64,000 bases of DNA from Trichocoleus sp. FACHB-40 (GCF_014695915.1 NZ_JACJPF010000101.1:124001-188000), one strand, 5' to 3'; shown: positions 20,839 through 30,664, numbered from the stretch's first letter. Numbers and translations: made by a program. The notes: a model not told the origin generated them from the letters alone.

Positions 20839-22092
20839 TTAACTATTCAAAAGCTCTTGCACCCGACTTGCCAATCTTTGCCGATATAAATCCCAATTTA
20901 ATTGCTCAGCTTTCCGACGGGCTGCTCGTCCCATCTCTGCTAATTCTTGCGGGTGGCAGTAGCACCACTCTAGTTTTTCCTTAATAGCTTCTACATCACG
21001 AATTGGCACAATAAACCCTTCCACGCCATCTGCGACAATATCATAACCAGCCGTATTAGGGGTTGTAATAACGGGAATTCCACAAGCCATTGCCTCTAAA
21101 AGCACTAAACCAAATCCTTCAACTAAAGAAGGAAAAACTAGAACATTTGCCGAACTATAGTATTGATTCAATAAGGTATGAGGTACAGAGGAGACATACC
21201 GAAAAATATCGGTATATTGAGCTAACCAGCTAGCCGGAAACTCATTAATTCCTACTAATAATAATTCCGCTTCTCTAAGTCGCATTTTTTGCCAAGCTTG
21301 TAATAAGTAATGCACACCTTTACGCGGTCCTACCCGACCCACAAATAAAGCTCGAAAAAGTTTATCGCTTTTGGGTTGTGGATGAAAATAGTCAATGGGC
21401 GAACCGTAGGGAATGACGCTGATTTTTTCCGGTTTCACGCCAATATCTAACAAAGATTTTTTTGTGATAGAAGATGCTACAAAAATATGGTCTGATAACT
21501 CGACTTCCTGCTGTTTGCGTTCGATTTTCCAAGCAGGTTCTTTAACTGCCTGTAATGCTGGTGCTAAATCCGGAAATCGTTCAGATTCTTCTACTTGAAT
21601 ATCGCGACTCATGCGATAAAAAATAATTGGTAAATCGTATAAACAGAGAACGCCTTGCTGTTTGGCTGTTTCAAAGGTGACAGCGGCTCCATCTTCATAG
21701 GCATAAACTGCATGAATATTTCTAAGATGATGCTTAGCAACGTGGCAATCTAATGAAGAATAGACCCAATTAATAGGCCCCTGATTTCCTAAACCTAATC
21801 GATGGCTTAAACTCGTTTTTACTAGCGCCAACCGCATCGCTTCTTGCCAGGGATGGGTTCGCATTGGTATACCAGTGGGGGTAATCCATGTCCGTCGCCC
21901 TAATTCATGAGCAACACGATTTCTAATTTGTTTGGGTAATAGACTTAAGTAGCGTGATATAGAACCTTTTGGGTTATAGGCAATGGTAGTGATTACTTCG
22001 TGGAGTAAGTCGGCTTCCCATAAAGCGATCGCAGCATTGCGAGAAAATGGACTACTGGTAGGGTGAATCAGGGAAATACGTGGATGAGACAT
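20839..22092 (-). CDS. GT4-type glycosyltransferase
   Basis: A 417-residue GT-B glycosyltransferase. The N-terminus (ISLIHPTSSPFSRNAAIALW) is the first Rossmann strand and loop. The C-terminal half has FVGRVGPRKGVHYLLQA and the E-x7-E donor motif EGFGLVLLEAMACGIPVI (about residues 325-342). Its start lies inside the end of the polymerase gene, with a 41-bp overlap, so it is translationally linked to it. It probably adds a sugar to the repeat unit of the surface polysaccharide; the sugar is unknown. Confidence 0.88.
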   Translation of the reverse strand: MSHPRISLIHPTSSPFSRNAAIALWEADLLHEVITTIAYNPKGSISRYLSLLPKQIRNRVAHELGRRTWITPTGIPMRTHPWQEAMRLALVKTSLSHRLGLGNQGPINWVYSSLDCHVAKHHLRNIHAVYAYEDGAAVTFETAKQQGVLCLYDLPIIFYRMSRDIQVEESERFPDLAPALQAVKEPAWKIERKQQEVELSDHIFVASSITKKSLLDIGVKPEKISVIPYGSPIDYFHPQPKSDKLFRALFVGRVGPRKGVHYLLQAWQKMRLREAELLLVGINEFPASWLAQYTDIFRYVSSVPHTLLNQYYSSANVLVFPSLVEGFGLVLLEAMACGIPVITTPNTAGYDIVADGVEGFIVPIRDVEAIKEKLEWCYCHPQELAEMGRAARRKAEQLNWDLYRQRLASRVQELLNS

Positions 22093-23458
22093 CTTCTTGC
22101 AATAGTTGTTGTTCTCGATGCCAATTTTCTACTTGCTCTAATCGAGGTAAGAGAAAAATAAAACTACTGAGAAACCAGTAGTAAATTGAGAAAGTATGAT
22201 TAAAAACCAGTTGACCATTAATCTGAATTACTTGAATGATAAAAGCTGCAAGTGCTAAGTGGCGCAAAAATGCTCGTTGCAATTTCCAAAATACCAGCCA
22301 AAGAGCGATAATGATACTAACCCTTAATCCATACCAAAGAAAAAAACCAACAGGCCCTAATTCCAAGATTACTCTGCCCATTTCCGATTCATAATAAGTG
22401 GGAATAACTTCACCGGATGGCAAACCTAATGCTTTTTTGAGGGCTGGAGCTGCTTGGTGTGTTGCACCAGTACCATATCCGTCAAGTTCTTTGTATTTAA
22501 TAAACTCAAAAGGTTGTGTAAAACTGCCCACAATGCGACCGGATACATCTTGGTTAGAAGTTGTACGCAGCCAAAAAGCATTGATTGCTGGACGAAACCA
22601 GATAGGAGCAATAATAGCAACAACAATAGCCAATGGTAACAACTGTCTAAGGAAGCGCACCGTACTTATAGGACGGGTAAATGCGAGTAAGAATAAATAA
22701 CCAAACAAAAATAAAACTTCACCAATTATAAGACCGCGAGCGCCAGTCATAAATGAGTTAACGGTTAGCAAAAAGATTTCTATAACAGATGCTAACTTCC
22801 ACCATTTGTACTGGGATGATGCCAGTACGGGTATTAGTAAACTGAAGCATACTAGCAGGTAGACGGAGTAGCCACTTATGTAGGAGAAAGTTCCTGTAAC
22901 CCTGACAGAAGATGTCACCCCAAATGTGGCTGCTGATGTCACTTCGCCAGGAGCATAAACATTAAGAGGACTGGAAGCAGGAGCGAAGAATTGGGCAATA
23001 CCTAAGAGGCAAACTGGGATTAAGAATAAAAGATGCGATCGCAAAAACTTATATAGCTCTTCTTCTGACTGAAATAAGGTAGGAATTATCCACATTAAAG
23101 GAAGATAAAATAAATAGCCTCTCATTCCAAAAAATCCTACCATAGGCGACCCTAAACTAGGATTAAAAGCCTGAAACAAGCACCAGGCGGCAACTAAAAA
23201 TATTATGATAGTGATCGGGTCATTTTTAATCGGCAATCTTCTCGCAGAAGCTGAGGAGCCATAGTAGGAAATATAAGCGCCTAAAAGAACAAAGTCTTTC
23301 AAAAAATAAATCAGATCGCTAGCTTGGGGTAAAACCCATTTTCGCACTGCACCCTCAATAATTAAGAGCCCAAATAGAGCTTTAAGAGTGCGCCGCCAGT
23401 TGAGGGATGAAATATAAATTATGACTAAAATAGCTACCAGACCAATTAGCAGGTTCAC
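22052..23458 (-). CDS. Wzy/WaaL-like O-antigen polymerase or ligase, multi-pass membrane protein
   Basis: Roughly 11-12 hydrophobic segments span most of the 468 residues, beginning MNLLIGLVAILVIIYI. A large soluble loop lies near residues 310-370 (SFTQPFEFIKYKELDGYGTGATHQ), as in the periplasmic loop of O-antigen polymerases and ligases. Such enzymes join undecaprenyl-linked repeat units or attach the finished glycan. The start is GTG at 23458, overlapping the stop of the upstream glycosyltransferase gene by four bases (GTGA), so the two are translationally coupled. Polymerase versus ligase cannot be settled by eye. Confidence 0.75.
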   Translation of the reverse strand: MNLLIGLVAILVIIYISSLNWRRTLKALFGLLIIEGAVRKWVLPQASDLIYFLKDFVLLGAYISYYGSSASARRLPIKNDPITIIIFLVAAWCLFQAFNPSLGSPMVGFFGMRGYLFYLPLMWIIPTLFQSEEELYKFLRSHLLFLIPVCLLGIAQFFAPASSPLNVYAPGEVTSAATFGVTSSVRVTGTFSYISGYSVYLLVCFSLLIPVLASSQYKWWKLASVIEIFLLTVNSFMTGARGLIIGEVLFLFGYLFLLAFTRPISTVRFLRQLLPLAIVVAIIAPIWFRPAINAFWLRTTSNQDVSGRIVGSFTQPFEFIKYKELDGYGTGATHQAAPALKKALGLPSGEVIPTYYESEMGRVILELGPVGFFLWYGLRVSIIIALWLVFWKLQRAFLRHLALAAFIIQVIQINGQLVFNHTFSIYYWFLSSFIFLLPRLEQVENWHREQQLLQEDVSSTYFPDSPYQ

Positions 23459-24492
23459 TTTTTTGCTGCCTCAATAACCTGTAAATATGCCTTGGCAACT
23501 TCTGCTTTTTTATGGCGTAATAAATGTGATTCGGCGTTTCTCCTGCAAGTCGATAATTTATCAGGATTAGTCAACAAGTCGAATAGCGCTTTCGTCAGTG
23601 CTTTAACATCTCCATTAGGAAAAGTCACTCCACAAGAACCAATGGCATCTTTTAGTCCGCCTCCCTCTGAACCAACGATTGCACAACCACAGGCAATACC
23701 TTCTAGTGCAACTACGCCAAAAGGCTCATCCCACAGTGAAGGAATTACCATAATTTGATGTTCATTTAGTATCTGTACTAATTCTTCTCCGATTTTTGAA
23801 CCCAGAAAAACAACTTGTTCTGCCAGTGCTAAATCGTTAGTTTTTTGGCGCAGTTTTGGCTCCTCCACCCCAGAACCAATGATGGATAACTGAGGCATCA
23901 TTCCCTGATGTTTCAATTCTGCCAATGCTTCAAGCAGCATCTCTACACCTTTGTCTGAAACTAGCCGTCCCAGAAATACAAATTCTTTGGTTTTAGCAAT
24001 TTCAGGAATTACGCGGAATAAATTATCGCGGTATGGATTGGGGATAATTGTAGAAAAATGTGGCAAATGTCCAGCTATAGATTTGCTAATTGAAATTGAT
24101 GTAGAAAATTTTACCAATACTTCTTTTAAATTCGCCTTCCAACCAGAAAAGTTACCACCAATATCATGTGGTAATTTAATCCAGGTCTGGTGCCTAATTA
24201 TCCAGGGTTTTCGGCATATCAGAAGCGGCCAAGCATCTTTCAAAATAATACCATTGTGGAAATATACATCGCACCATTTTACGAGTTGGAAAAGCTTGGC
24301 AGGGCTTGGTTGCCTAATCACATCAAATGGAAACTTTAAACCATCAGCATCAATATGACTACCTGGAGTTTGAGTAACAACTTTAATTACGTGTCCAAAC
24401 CGGGTAAATTCATGTGCCAAAACTTCTATATCTGTTTCACTGCCCCCAATGCTCGGATAAAATAGGCGAGATGACATGAGAATTTTTACCAT
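23455..24492 (-). CDS. GT4-type glycosyltransferase
   Basis: GT-B glycosyltransferase of about 345 residues. I use the ATG at 24492 (MVKILMSSRLFYPSIGGSE), which fits the usual start just ahead of the first Rossmann strand; a GTG at 24504 would add four residues. The C-terminal half shows FVFLGRLVSDKGVEMLLEAL and the donor motif DEPFGVVALEGIACGCAIV (about residues 260-278). The stop overlaps the polymerase start by four bases. Confidence 0.87.
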   Translation of the reverse strand: MVKILMSSRLFYPSIGGSETDIEVLAHEFTRFGHVIKVVTQTPGSHIDADGLKFPFDVIRQPSPAKLFQLVKWCDVYFHNGIILKDAWPLLICRKPWIIRHQTWIKLPHDIGGNFSGWKANLKEVLVKFSTSISISKSIAGHLPHFSTIIPNPYRDNLFRVIPEIAKTKEFVFLGRLVSDKGVEMLLEALAELKHQGMMPQLSIIGSGVEEPKLRQKTNDLALAEQVVFLGSKIGEELVQILNEHQIMVIPSLWDEPFGVVALEGIACGCAIVGSEGGGLKDAIGSCGVTFPNGDVKALTKALFDLLTNPDKLSTCRRNAESHLLRHKKAEVAKAYLQVIEAAKK

Positions 24493-24549
24493 AATGCTTA
24501 TCACTTTGCCGAAATATTGGGTGATTAATATAGTTATGCGTAGGCTGAG

Positions 24550-25245
24550 TTATGACATTGGTTTATGAGCGATCACTAGTAAGTTATCGCTGTAACGAAT
24601 ACCCTTAAGCAGTCCTCCAGAAAATGTTTGCCATTGCAGCTTGGGAAAGTTGGGAATACCACCAACATTAGTAAAAACAAACTTTGGTGGAGAAAAGTTA
24701 GCTTCACTTAGAATGCGCTGAATGTCCTTGCGTAGAAGTGCGGTGATATGTGCCGGGTAACAAGTATCGCTGAAGGCGACAAAATGCCCTCGCAATAGAA
24801 GCGCTATCAAAGAACGCCAGCTTTCGTTATTAGGTGTGCTAAAAATAAGTGTTCCACCAGGACGGAGTAATTGAAACCATTCCCTTGCTACGGCTCTAGG
24901 ATTTTCCAGATGCTCGATGACTTCAGCGGATACAATCACATCAAATGATTGATTGGGAAGATGAATTTTATCGTTCAGATCCCAAGTGATCCATCTAATA
25001 GAATTATCTATGTCAACTGGACACTGCATGATGTCAATGCCAGTGATGGAACTAAATCGATTTAATGTTTGAAGGCGCTTAGTTAGATTGCCTGTACCAG
25101 CACCAAAATCTAGAAGATCGCCTTTGAGATCGAGCTGCGCCAACACCTGCTCAAATGCTGTGTAGATTGATTGACTACTCCTACCACCGCTGACATCTGA
25201 AGCAAATTGACGCTGGGCTTTGAGACTTTGATTAATGCTCAACAA
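24550..25245 (-). CDS. Class I SAM-dependent methyltransferase
   Basis: A 231-residue methyltransferase. SAM motif I is LLDFGAGTGN (about residues 40-49), followed by the acidic strand ITGIDI and the post-motif FDVIVSAEVIEHLENP. This UbiE/Methyltransf_11-like form in glycan islands usually methylates a sugar or a lipid-linked intermediate. Its start lies 14 bases inside the end of the preceding gene (25232-26332), so they are co-translated. The exact substrate is unknown. Confidence 0.85.
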   Translation of the reverse strand: MLSINQSLKAQRQFASDVSGGRSSQSIYTAFEQVLAQLDLKGDLLDFGAGTGNLTKRLQTLNRFSSITGIDIMQCPVDIDNSIRWITWDLNDKIHLPNQSFDVIVSAEVIEHLENPRAVAREWFQLLRPGGTLIFSTPNNESWRSLIALLLRGHFVAFSDTCYPAHITALLRKDIQRILSEANFSPPKFVFTNVGGIPNFPKLQWQTFSGGLLKGIRYSDNLLVIAHKPMS

Positions 25246-26332
25246 TTGTTTTCTCTAAGTGTGCCGCAAAAGTTTTTGCGTGTACCAACAAGTTATGGGT
25301 TTGATACCAAGTACGGGCATTGTCTGCGATCGCTTGCACCTCCACCCAATTTTTACAGTCTGTAGTCTCCTTATCCGGAACCCAGTAATGTTTTCCTGCT
25401 TCTATGCCATCAGTTGGCAGACTACATCGAGAACTGGCGGGAAGCACTCCATAAGCGCAGTAAGTAGCAAAAATGGTTGATTTCGCTAAGAATTCAGGGT
25501 GATAGTTAAAGAAACCCGTCAGGGAATTTAACAGGATGCTGCTGATTTCTGTAGCGGGTAACTGTCCCATCTCAACTATCGGTACGCGATTAACGGAAGA
25601 TAAAGTTAGGCCTGTTGATGGCCCAATATCGAAGATTTCTTTAATTCCTAGCAGCTGACAGGCTAGCTCTAGTTCTGCCAGAGATTCTCGATAAACCTGT
25701 AGCCTTTTAGCGCGTCCTCCAAACACCACTAGGCATCGGTTACGTTCTAGTAAAGGTGGCACCTGTTCTGGCTCCCCTATGTTGGAAAATACGGGGAGGG
25801 TGGAGATTTGGGTTTGTTTGCCTTGACTCAATTGATATAGTATTTCGGCATAGTGTTGTTTGCTGGTGACACAGCGATCGCTAACTCTTGCCAGACGCGC
25901 CGCCAAATTTTTCTGTAGCGGCGATAACCAAAAGGAGCTGTTCCAAATTGCACCAGAAGCATAAACTTCATGGAACATTGTTACTAAATACGTGTTATTT
26001 CCCGTACTCTTCCAACGTTCCAAGCCTTCAACTAACCAAGATGGACAGCCTCGTTTTGCATAGCCATAACCCACATAATGTAGCAAAACTGTGCCTGTAT
26101 CGCTAGGCATTAAAGATAACAGCTCGCTAGCCGAATGCACCTTTATTCGGCTGACAGGAAATCCCTCAATTTGTGGGGAAACGATGCTAGAGCGATCGCC
26201 TACAATAAAATGCGTTTTAGTTCCGTAATCTTTACGCAGTTGCAAAGCTAGATTTAAAGCATAATCACCCACTCCATCAATTGCTGGAGGCAGGCGGGGA
26301 ACGATACAGATAATTGGTGATGAGGTGTGCAT
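25232..26332 (-). CDS. Divergent glycosyltransferase-like protein
   Basis: The N-terminal half looks like a GT4 Rossmann domain (IICIVPRLPPAIDGVGDYALNLALQL, with the glycine loop after strand one). The C-terminal half has a weak strand (CLVVFGGRAKRLQVYRESL) but no E-x7-E donor motif: the expected region reads GFFNYHPEFLAKSTIFA. So it is either a distant GT-B enzyme with altered donor binding or an inactive partner subunit. It is 366 residues long and sits tightly between two methyltransferase genes in the glycan island. Confidence 0.6.
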   Translation of the reverse strand: MHTSSPIICIVPRLPPAIDGVGDYALNLALQLRKDYGTKTHFIVGDRSSIVSPQIEGFPVSRIKVHSASELLSLMPSDTGTVLLHYVGYGYAKRGCPSWLVEGLERWKSTGNNTYLVTMFHEVYASGAIWNSSFWLSPLQKNLAARLARVSDRCVTSKQHYAEILYQLSQGKQTQISTLPVFSNIGEPEQVPPLLERNRCLVVFGGRAKRLQVYRESLAELELACQLLGIKEIFDIGPSTGLTLSSVNRVPIVEMGQLPATEISSILLNSLTGFFNYHPEFLAKSTIFATYCAYGVLPASSRCSLPTDGIEAGKHYWVPDKETTDCKNWVEVQAIADNARTWYQTHNLLVHAKTFAAHLEKTIVEH

Positions 26333-26363
26333 TCCCTAAAATTTTAAACAAGAATCGGTACTA

Positions 26364-27179
26364 TTAGCTAGTAATATCAGAGGAGCGTGATAGTAAACAA
26401 ATCATGCCAGTGTGTAGTTTTTTTCGCCAGTGAAGAGGTAGCGAGCGAGTAAAGCTTTCGCAAGCATCAACCCAGGTACGCGGCACAAGCTTGAGTACAG
26501 TCCCTAATTTTAAATGCCCATTGGTGAGAGTATTGGTAAAAAGTCGGGTTTCTACAACAGTTAACCCCGCTTTTTTAGCCAGTAATTCAACTTCATCAAG
26601 ATGTAATAAAAAAATATGTCCATCTGCATTAGGCTGAAATTGGATTTCTTCAAACTGACTTGGATCGGGACAATCCGAAAACTTAGGTAAACGGTTCTGA
26701 AAATATTCACCATTAGGCGTACTCATAACAATGTATCCGCCCACTTTAACCAATTGAGCAATTCTATATAAAAAATCATCAGGATGGGCAACGTGTTCGA
26801 TAATTTCTGTAATTAAGATTACATCGAAACACCCTTCAAAACCAAGAGAAAAAATGTCTCCAGGTGCATAATGAATTACGCCGCGTTCCCACTTAAGCTT
26901 GACATAATCAACTAACTCTTCACGTAAATCATTCCAAGTAACTTCATAGCCGAGTTCTGCTAAAGACAATGTAAAATTTCCCTGTCCGGCTGCTACATCC
27001 AATACTTTCGCTCCCGGTCGGGCAATTTTTTGAACTAATTCCAAAGTATGTTGGCGGCGATTTGCGTAAGCATAAGCATATCCGCGATAACTCATCTCGC
27101 CATAAATTTCCAGCAAATCATATGGATAGCTATATTTCCAACTCTCACGCCAACTATCTTGCGGTTGAACTTTTTTCAT
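26364..27179 (-). CDS. Class I SAM-dependent methyltransferase
   Basis: SAM motif I reads VLDVAAGQGNF (about residues 58-68), with the strand-four motif FDVILITEIIEHVAHP and strand five GGYIVMSTPNGE. The start is set at the ATG at 27179 (MKKVQPQDSWRE), preceded by AACAGGCTT; a TTG at 27197 would add six residues. Methyltransferases of this kind methylate sugars in surface glycans. It lies 40 bp downstream of the acyltransferase gene and 31 bp upstream of the divergent GT-like gene. Confidence 0.83.
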   Translation of the reverse strand: MKKVQPQDSWRESWKYSYPYDLLEIYGEMSYRGYAYAYANRRQHTLELVQKIARPGAKVLDVAAGQGNFTLSLAELGYEVTWNDLREELVDYVKLKWERGVIHYAPGDIFSLGFEGCFDVILITEIIEHVAHPDDFLYRIAQLVKVGGYIVMSTPNGEYFQNRLPKFSDCPDPSQFEEIQFQPNADGHIFLLHLDEVELLAKKAGLTVVETRLFTNTLTNGHLKLGTVLKLVPRTWVDACESFTRSLPLHWRKKLHTGMICLLSRSSDITS

Positions 27180-27219
27180 AAGCCTGTTGAATATCAAGTA
27201 GATTAACTTTAAAAAATAG

Positions 27220-27783
27220 CTAAAAAAATAACCGATGGTAACTAGCGCTATACTTTAGCTCATCAGGTCGGCTACCTATGGGCTTGGCAGGAACACCTGC
27301 AACAATTGTGAAAGGGGCAACATCTTTAGTGACTACTGCACCAGCTGCTATAGCTGAGCCTTTACCTAAAGTAACTCCAGGTAAAACCATCGCTCGCGTT
27401 CCAATGAAGACATAATTTTCAATATTTACTGGACGATGGCGGCCTTTAAAATTACTACTTTGTAAATCATGATCTGCTGTCAGAATACATACCTCGGCAG
27501 AAATCGAAACATTGTCACCAATAGTGATACCGCCACGGTTATCCAATCGACATTTTTGATTAATTACGCTACTTTTACCCATTTTAAAGTTGCTTCTTGT
27601 ATCAAACCAAGCATCCATAAAGATAAGACTATCTGAACCAATTTCAAACCCCAGACAAAAGCGGTAAAAAGACAATCGGATAAAATGGAAGGGAATATGA
27701 GCTACAAATCGATTAGTAAAATATAGAATACCCTCAAATAAAACTCTCTTTAGCGCCCTAATAGAAAGGGTGAATATTTTCAT
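27220..27783 (-). CDS. Left-handed beta-helix (hexapeptide) acyltransferase
   Basis: A 187-residue O-acetyltransferase of the WbbJ/maltose acetyltransferase-like type. The hexapeptide repeat core runs from about residue 65 to 165 (IGDNVSISAEVCIL, VFIGTRAMVLPGVTLGKGSAIAAGAVVTKDV). A catalytic-type histidine lies in LTADHDLQ and the CoA-site ending is VAGVPAKPIG. It would decorate the glycan with acetyl groups using acetyl-CoA in the cytoplasm. The start codon overlaps the stop of the upstream glycosyltransferase gene by four bases (ATGA). Confidence 0.88.
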   Translation of the reverse strand: MKIFTLSIRALKRVLFEGILYFTNRFVAHIPFHFIRLSFYRFCLGFEIGSDSLIFMDAWFDTRSNFKMGKSSVINQKCRLDNRGGITIGDNVSISAEVCILTADHDLQSSNFKGRHRPVNIENYVFIGTRAMVLPGVTLGKGSAIAAGAVVTKDVAPFTIVAGVPAKPIGSRPDELKYSASYHRLFF

Positions 27784-28934
27784 AAACCAACCTTAACTTG
27801 CATAGCCAGTTTATACAGTTGATTCAGTACATGCAGATGTTTATGCATTGAAAATTGGGTTGGCACCATTTCCCTTCCTTCCTCTCCCAAATGTTTTGCT
27901 AAAGTCCAGTCGAGAGCTAAACGTTCAATAGTTTGTGCCAATCCAGAAATATCATTTGGTTTTACAAGTAGGGTATGTTGTTGTTGGGCGATATACTCAG
28001 GTATTCCTCCTACTCGACTGGCGATGATAGGTCTACCAGTGGCGGCAGCTTCTATACTGACTATTCCTGCTGGTTCGTGCCACACTGACGGAAAAATGAG
28101 CGCCCTTGCTGCCTGGAGTAATTTAAAGATTTCCGCTTCATTTGCCCATCCATGAAATGTGACTTTTTTAGTAATTCCTAGACGCTCTGATAAAGCTTGT
28201 ATTTCTGTTTTTTGATAGCCATCTCCAGCAATATCTAAGTGAACTGGGACGTTGACTTGTTGTATTGCTCGTAACAGCCAGTCGAGTCCTTTTTGTGGCA
28301 CAATGCGTCCCATAAAAAGGAAATGTGGGACGTCTTCTTGAGGCGGGGGGAAGTATTCCGGAAGTTTGGGAGCAGGGTAATAAAGGACATGAATCAGGTT
28401 CTCGGCGTAACCTAAACGAACCATTTGATCTTTGAGAAACTGGCTGTTTGCGATCGCATGAATATCAGACAAAACGCGCATCTCGTCCCAGGTACTCTGA
28501 AAGTCAGCGTACAACTTATGCGGTCTAGCACTACCACAGCGATCCACGAGATGTCCCCAGAGACACCCAGTGAGGCTGTAGATGCGATCGCACGGCTGAC
28601 TAGAGCGTTTTAGATACTTGCCACCACTGGGACAGTAAGGTTTATGTCCGTGAATGGTGCGGATGGTTGCAATACGCTCGTCTGGAAGTGTACTAATGTC
28701 AGTGTGCAAATGCAAAATATCCAGCCTCAGTGCCTTTGCCTGAGTAAATAAATCCCTGTCATCGCGCACAAATATCGGTAGTTCGGTTCCACTATTTGGC
28801 ACACTGGTAATTGGCTGATTATCCAGAAAATAAACAGCGTCACCTGCTGCAATTTGGGCGGCACTTAGACGGCGGATATAGGACGCAACTCCGCCTGGTT
28901 CCCAAATGCCGTACATATAATGTCCTATCCGCAT
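27780..28934 (-). CDS. GT4-type glycosyltransferase
   Basis: GT-B glycosyltransferase of about 384 residues. I take the ATG at 28934 (MRIGHYMYGIWEPGGVASY), typical of the family, rather than the TTG at 28952. The donor motif is HEPAGIVSIEAAATGRPII (about residues 285-303), preceded by FLFMGRIVPQKGLDWLL. A cysteine-containing stretch (HKPYCPSGGKYL...CDRIYSLTGCLWGHLVDRCG) resembles the metal- or disulphide-like insert seen in some GT4 enzymes. It is coupled to the acyltransferase gene by a 4-bp overlap. Confidence 0.87.
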   Translation of the reverse strand: MRIGHYMYGIWEPGGVASYIRRLSAAQIAAGDAVYFLDNQPITSVPNSGTELPIFVRDDRDLFTQAKALRLDILHLHTDISTLPDERIATIRTIHGHKPYCPSGGKYLKRSSQPCDRIYSLTGCLWGHLVDRCGSARPHKLYADFQSTWDEMRVLSDIHAIANSQFLKDQMVRLGYAENLIHVLYYPAPKLPEYFPPPQEDVPHFLFMGRIVPQKGLDWLLRAIQQVNVPVHLDIAGDGYQKTEIQALSERLGITKKVTFHGWANEAEIFKLLQAARALIFPSVWHEPAGIVSIEAAATGRPIIASRVGGIPEYIAQQQHTLLVKPNDISGLAQTIERLALDWTLAKHLGEEGREMVPTQFSMHKHLHVLNQLYKLAMQVKVGL

Positions 28935-29017
28935 AGTATTATTTTCTAACAAATGGATTTAGACTATACAAAAAACTCTTTGTTTATCAATGAAAATCTG
29001 TGGAGCTTGAAGTAAGC

Positions 29018-30109
29018 TTATAAAGACTTGTTGTACAGCTCTAAATGCTTCTTGACTACTGTTGACCAAGTTAAGGCTTTTATCCACTCGTAGCAGCGAT
29101 TTTGATACTCTAAATATTCGGATGGGGATAAGGTAATAATTTGACGAAGAGCAGTAGCAATCGCTTCCCCAGAATTCTGTTTCACTACAAATCCCGTACT
29201 ACCATCATCAACAAATTCAGACATTGCGCCCGCATCGGTACAAATCGCAGGAGTGCCGCAAGCTTGAGATTCTAGCAACGTGAAACCCATTAATTCTGGA
29301 ACAGGGGTATAGCCACCATAACAGTTAGTATGAACAGAAGGTAAAACGGTAGCGATCGCTGTACGATATTCATGCAGTAACCTCCTATCATCTGCATCGT
29401 GAACGAATTCTACAGGTAAACCAACTGCCAATTTTTTCAAGTCTTCGTAAAATTCTTCGTTATAGACTCTTCCAAGAATTGTTAACTTGTAATCTGGAAG
29501 ATTTAAGAGGCGGAAAGCTTCAATTAAATAATTAATGCCTTTGTGGGGTAAAATCCGACCCACATACAAAATCTTTTTCTGTTTTTCTAAAGATATATCC
29601 GGATAAAATCGCTTTGTGTTCATGCCACCTTTAATTAGAACTCCTTTTTTTTGTAGCTCAGCCGGAAGAAAATTCAAGCCAAAGCGGGAATATGCGATCG
29701 CATTACAATAACCTTGAAACACAGGAATTTTCTGATTAATTACAAAATTACCACCCCCACCGTAATCAGTCACAAAAACCCGCTTCCCCAGCCAAGATGC
29801 TGTCAAACATCCTAAATCGGAAATAAGTGTATTTATATGGTGGATGTGAACTACGTCAGCATCCCAAATTGAAGCGAGATATCGAAAAGTTAGGGGATTG
29901 ACCTTGTTATTATGAATAAAATAGTTAACCGGGTAAATCTCAATTTTGAGGTTGCCTTGGCAATAAGATTGGCGTTTTGAAGAAAAACTCACCAGCGTAG
30001 TATCTACAACCTCTGCCATAAAAGCAGCTAATTCTGTTGTATAGCGCTCACCACCACCAATGATTGATAAGTCGTCGAAGTAAGTAGGGGTAATGTGAAC
30101 AACTTTCAT
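29018..30109 (-). CDS. GT4-type glycosyltransferase
   Basis: A 363-residue GT-B enzyme starting MKVVHITPTYFDDLSIIGGGE. The C-terminal domain has ILYVGRILPHKGINYLIEAF and a donor motif variant PELMGFTLLESQACGTPAI (about residues 268-286), keeping both glutamates. Its start overlaps the stop of the upstream methyltransferase gene by four bases (ATGA), so methylation and transfer are co-expressed. Sugar specificity is not deducible. Confidence 0.87.
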   Translation of the reverse strand: MKVVHITPTYFDDLSIIGGGERYTTELAAFMAEVVDTTLVSFSSKRQSYCQGNLKIEIYPVNYFIHNNKVNPLTFRYLASIWDADVVHIHHINTLISDLGCLTASWLGKRVFVTDYGGGGNFVINQKIPVFQGYCNAIAYSRFGLNFLPAELQKKGVLIKGGMNTKRFYPDISLEKQKKILYVGRILPHKGINYLIEAFRLLNLPDYKLTILGRVYNEEFYEDLKKLAVGLPVEFVHDADDRRLLHEYRTAIATVLPSVHTNCYGGYTPVPELMGFTLLESQACGTPAICTDAGAMSEFVDDGSTGFVVKQNSGEAIATALRQIITLSPSEYLEYQNRCYEWIKALTWSTVVKKHLELYNKSL

Positions 30110-30645
30110 AAATTAAAATTAACTTCTTTGATAGCTTCTAATTCCAAATAAAGATACCAAGCTGGAAAAATCCAAGCCCATCTTTGCTCATAGGTATGGG
30201 GAAATTTATTAGCTAACCGACTGACAATGGATCTATTAAATCTACCTCCTTGAAACTGCATATGACGGTGCTTAATAATATATTTCGCATCTGAGTAGTA
30301 GGACAACTTGTGTTCTTGGCAAAAGTAATCAAACGAAAAGTAGCTTAAATGCCACTTATGGGTAGGATCTACAAATGAATTAGCGCAAGAAAAATGAGGC
30401 GTTGTTATTTTCAAAATTCCCTGCGGTTTCAATATTCGATAAAATTCCTCCAAGGTTTTGGGAATATTTTGTAAATGCTCTATCACATCAAAGCACTCAA
30501 TCTCCGAGAACCTGGAGTCATCAAATGGATAGGGAAATTTATCTAAATCCCAAACTATATCTGGTTTTACTTCAGAAGATTTATCCAGTCTTATTACATC
30601 AGATTCTGATGATTTACGACCACACCCAACTGATAATATATTCAT
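30106..30645 (-). CDS. Small class I SAM-dependent methyltransferase
   Basis: I choose the ATG at 30645 (MNILSVGCGRKSS), which has an AGGATGAAG Shine-Dalgarno and leaves 19 bp after the upstream gene; the longer frame from 30687 would overlap that gene. The product is about 179 residues. Motif I is ILSVGCG, followed by DVIEHLQNIPKTLEEFYRIL, the usual Methyltransf_11 strand four region. The C-terminus has a Trp/Tyr-rich stretch (YEQRWAWIFPAWYLYLEL) that may bind a lipid carrier or membrane. Probably it modifies a glycan intermediate. Confidence 0.75.
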   Translation of the reverse strand: MNILSVGCGRKSSESDVIRLDKSSEVKPDIVWDLDKFPYPFDDSRFSEIECFDVIEHLQNIPKTLEEFYRILKPQGILKITTPHFSCANSFVDPTHKWHLSYFSFDYFCQEHKLSYYSDAKYIIKHRHMQFQGGRFNRSIVSRLANKFPHTYEQRWAWIFPAWYLYLELEAIKEVNFNL

Positions 30646-30664
30646 TGCTTCATCCTGAAAAGCC

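Noticed and set aside
20701-20889. Plus-strand frame of 62 codons in the glycan island
   Set aside because: Overlaps the end of a clear glycosyltransferase gene on the other strand and shows no protein features.
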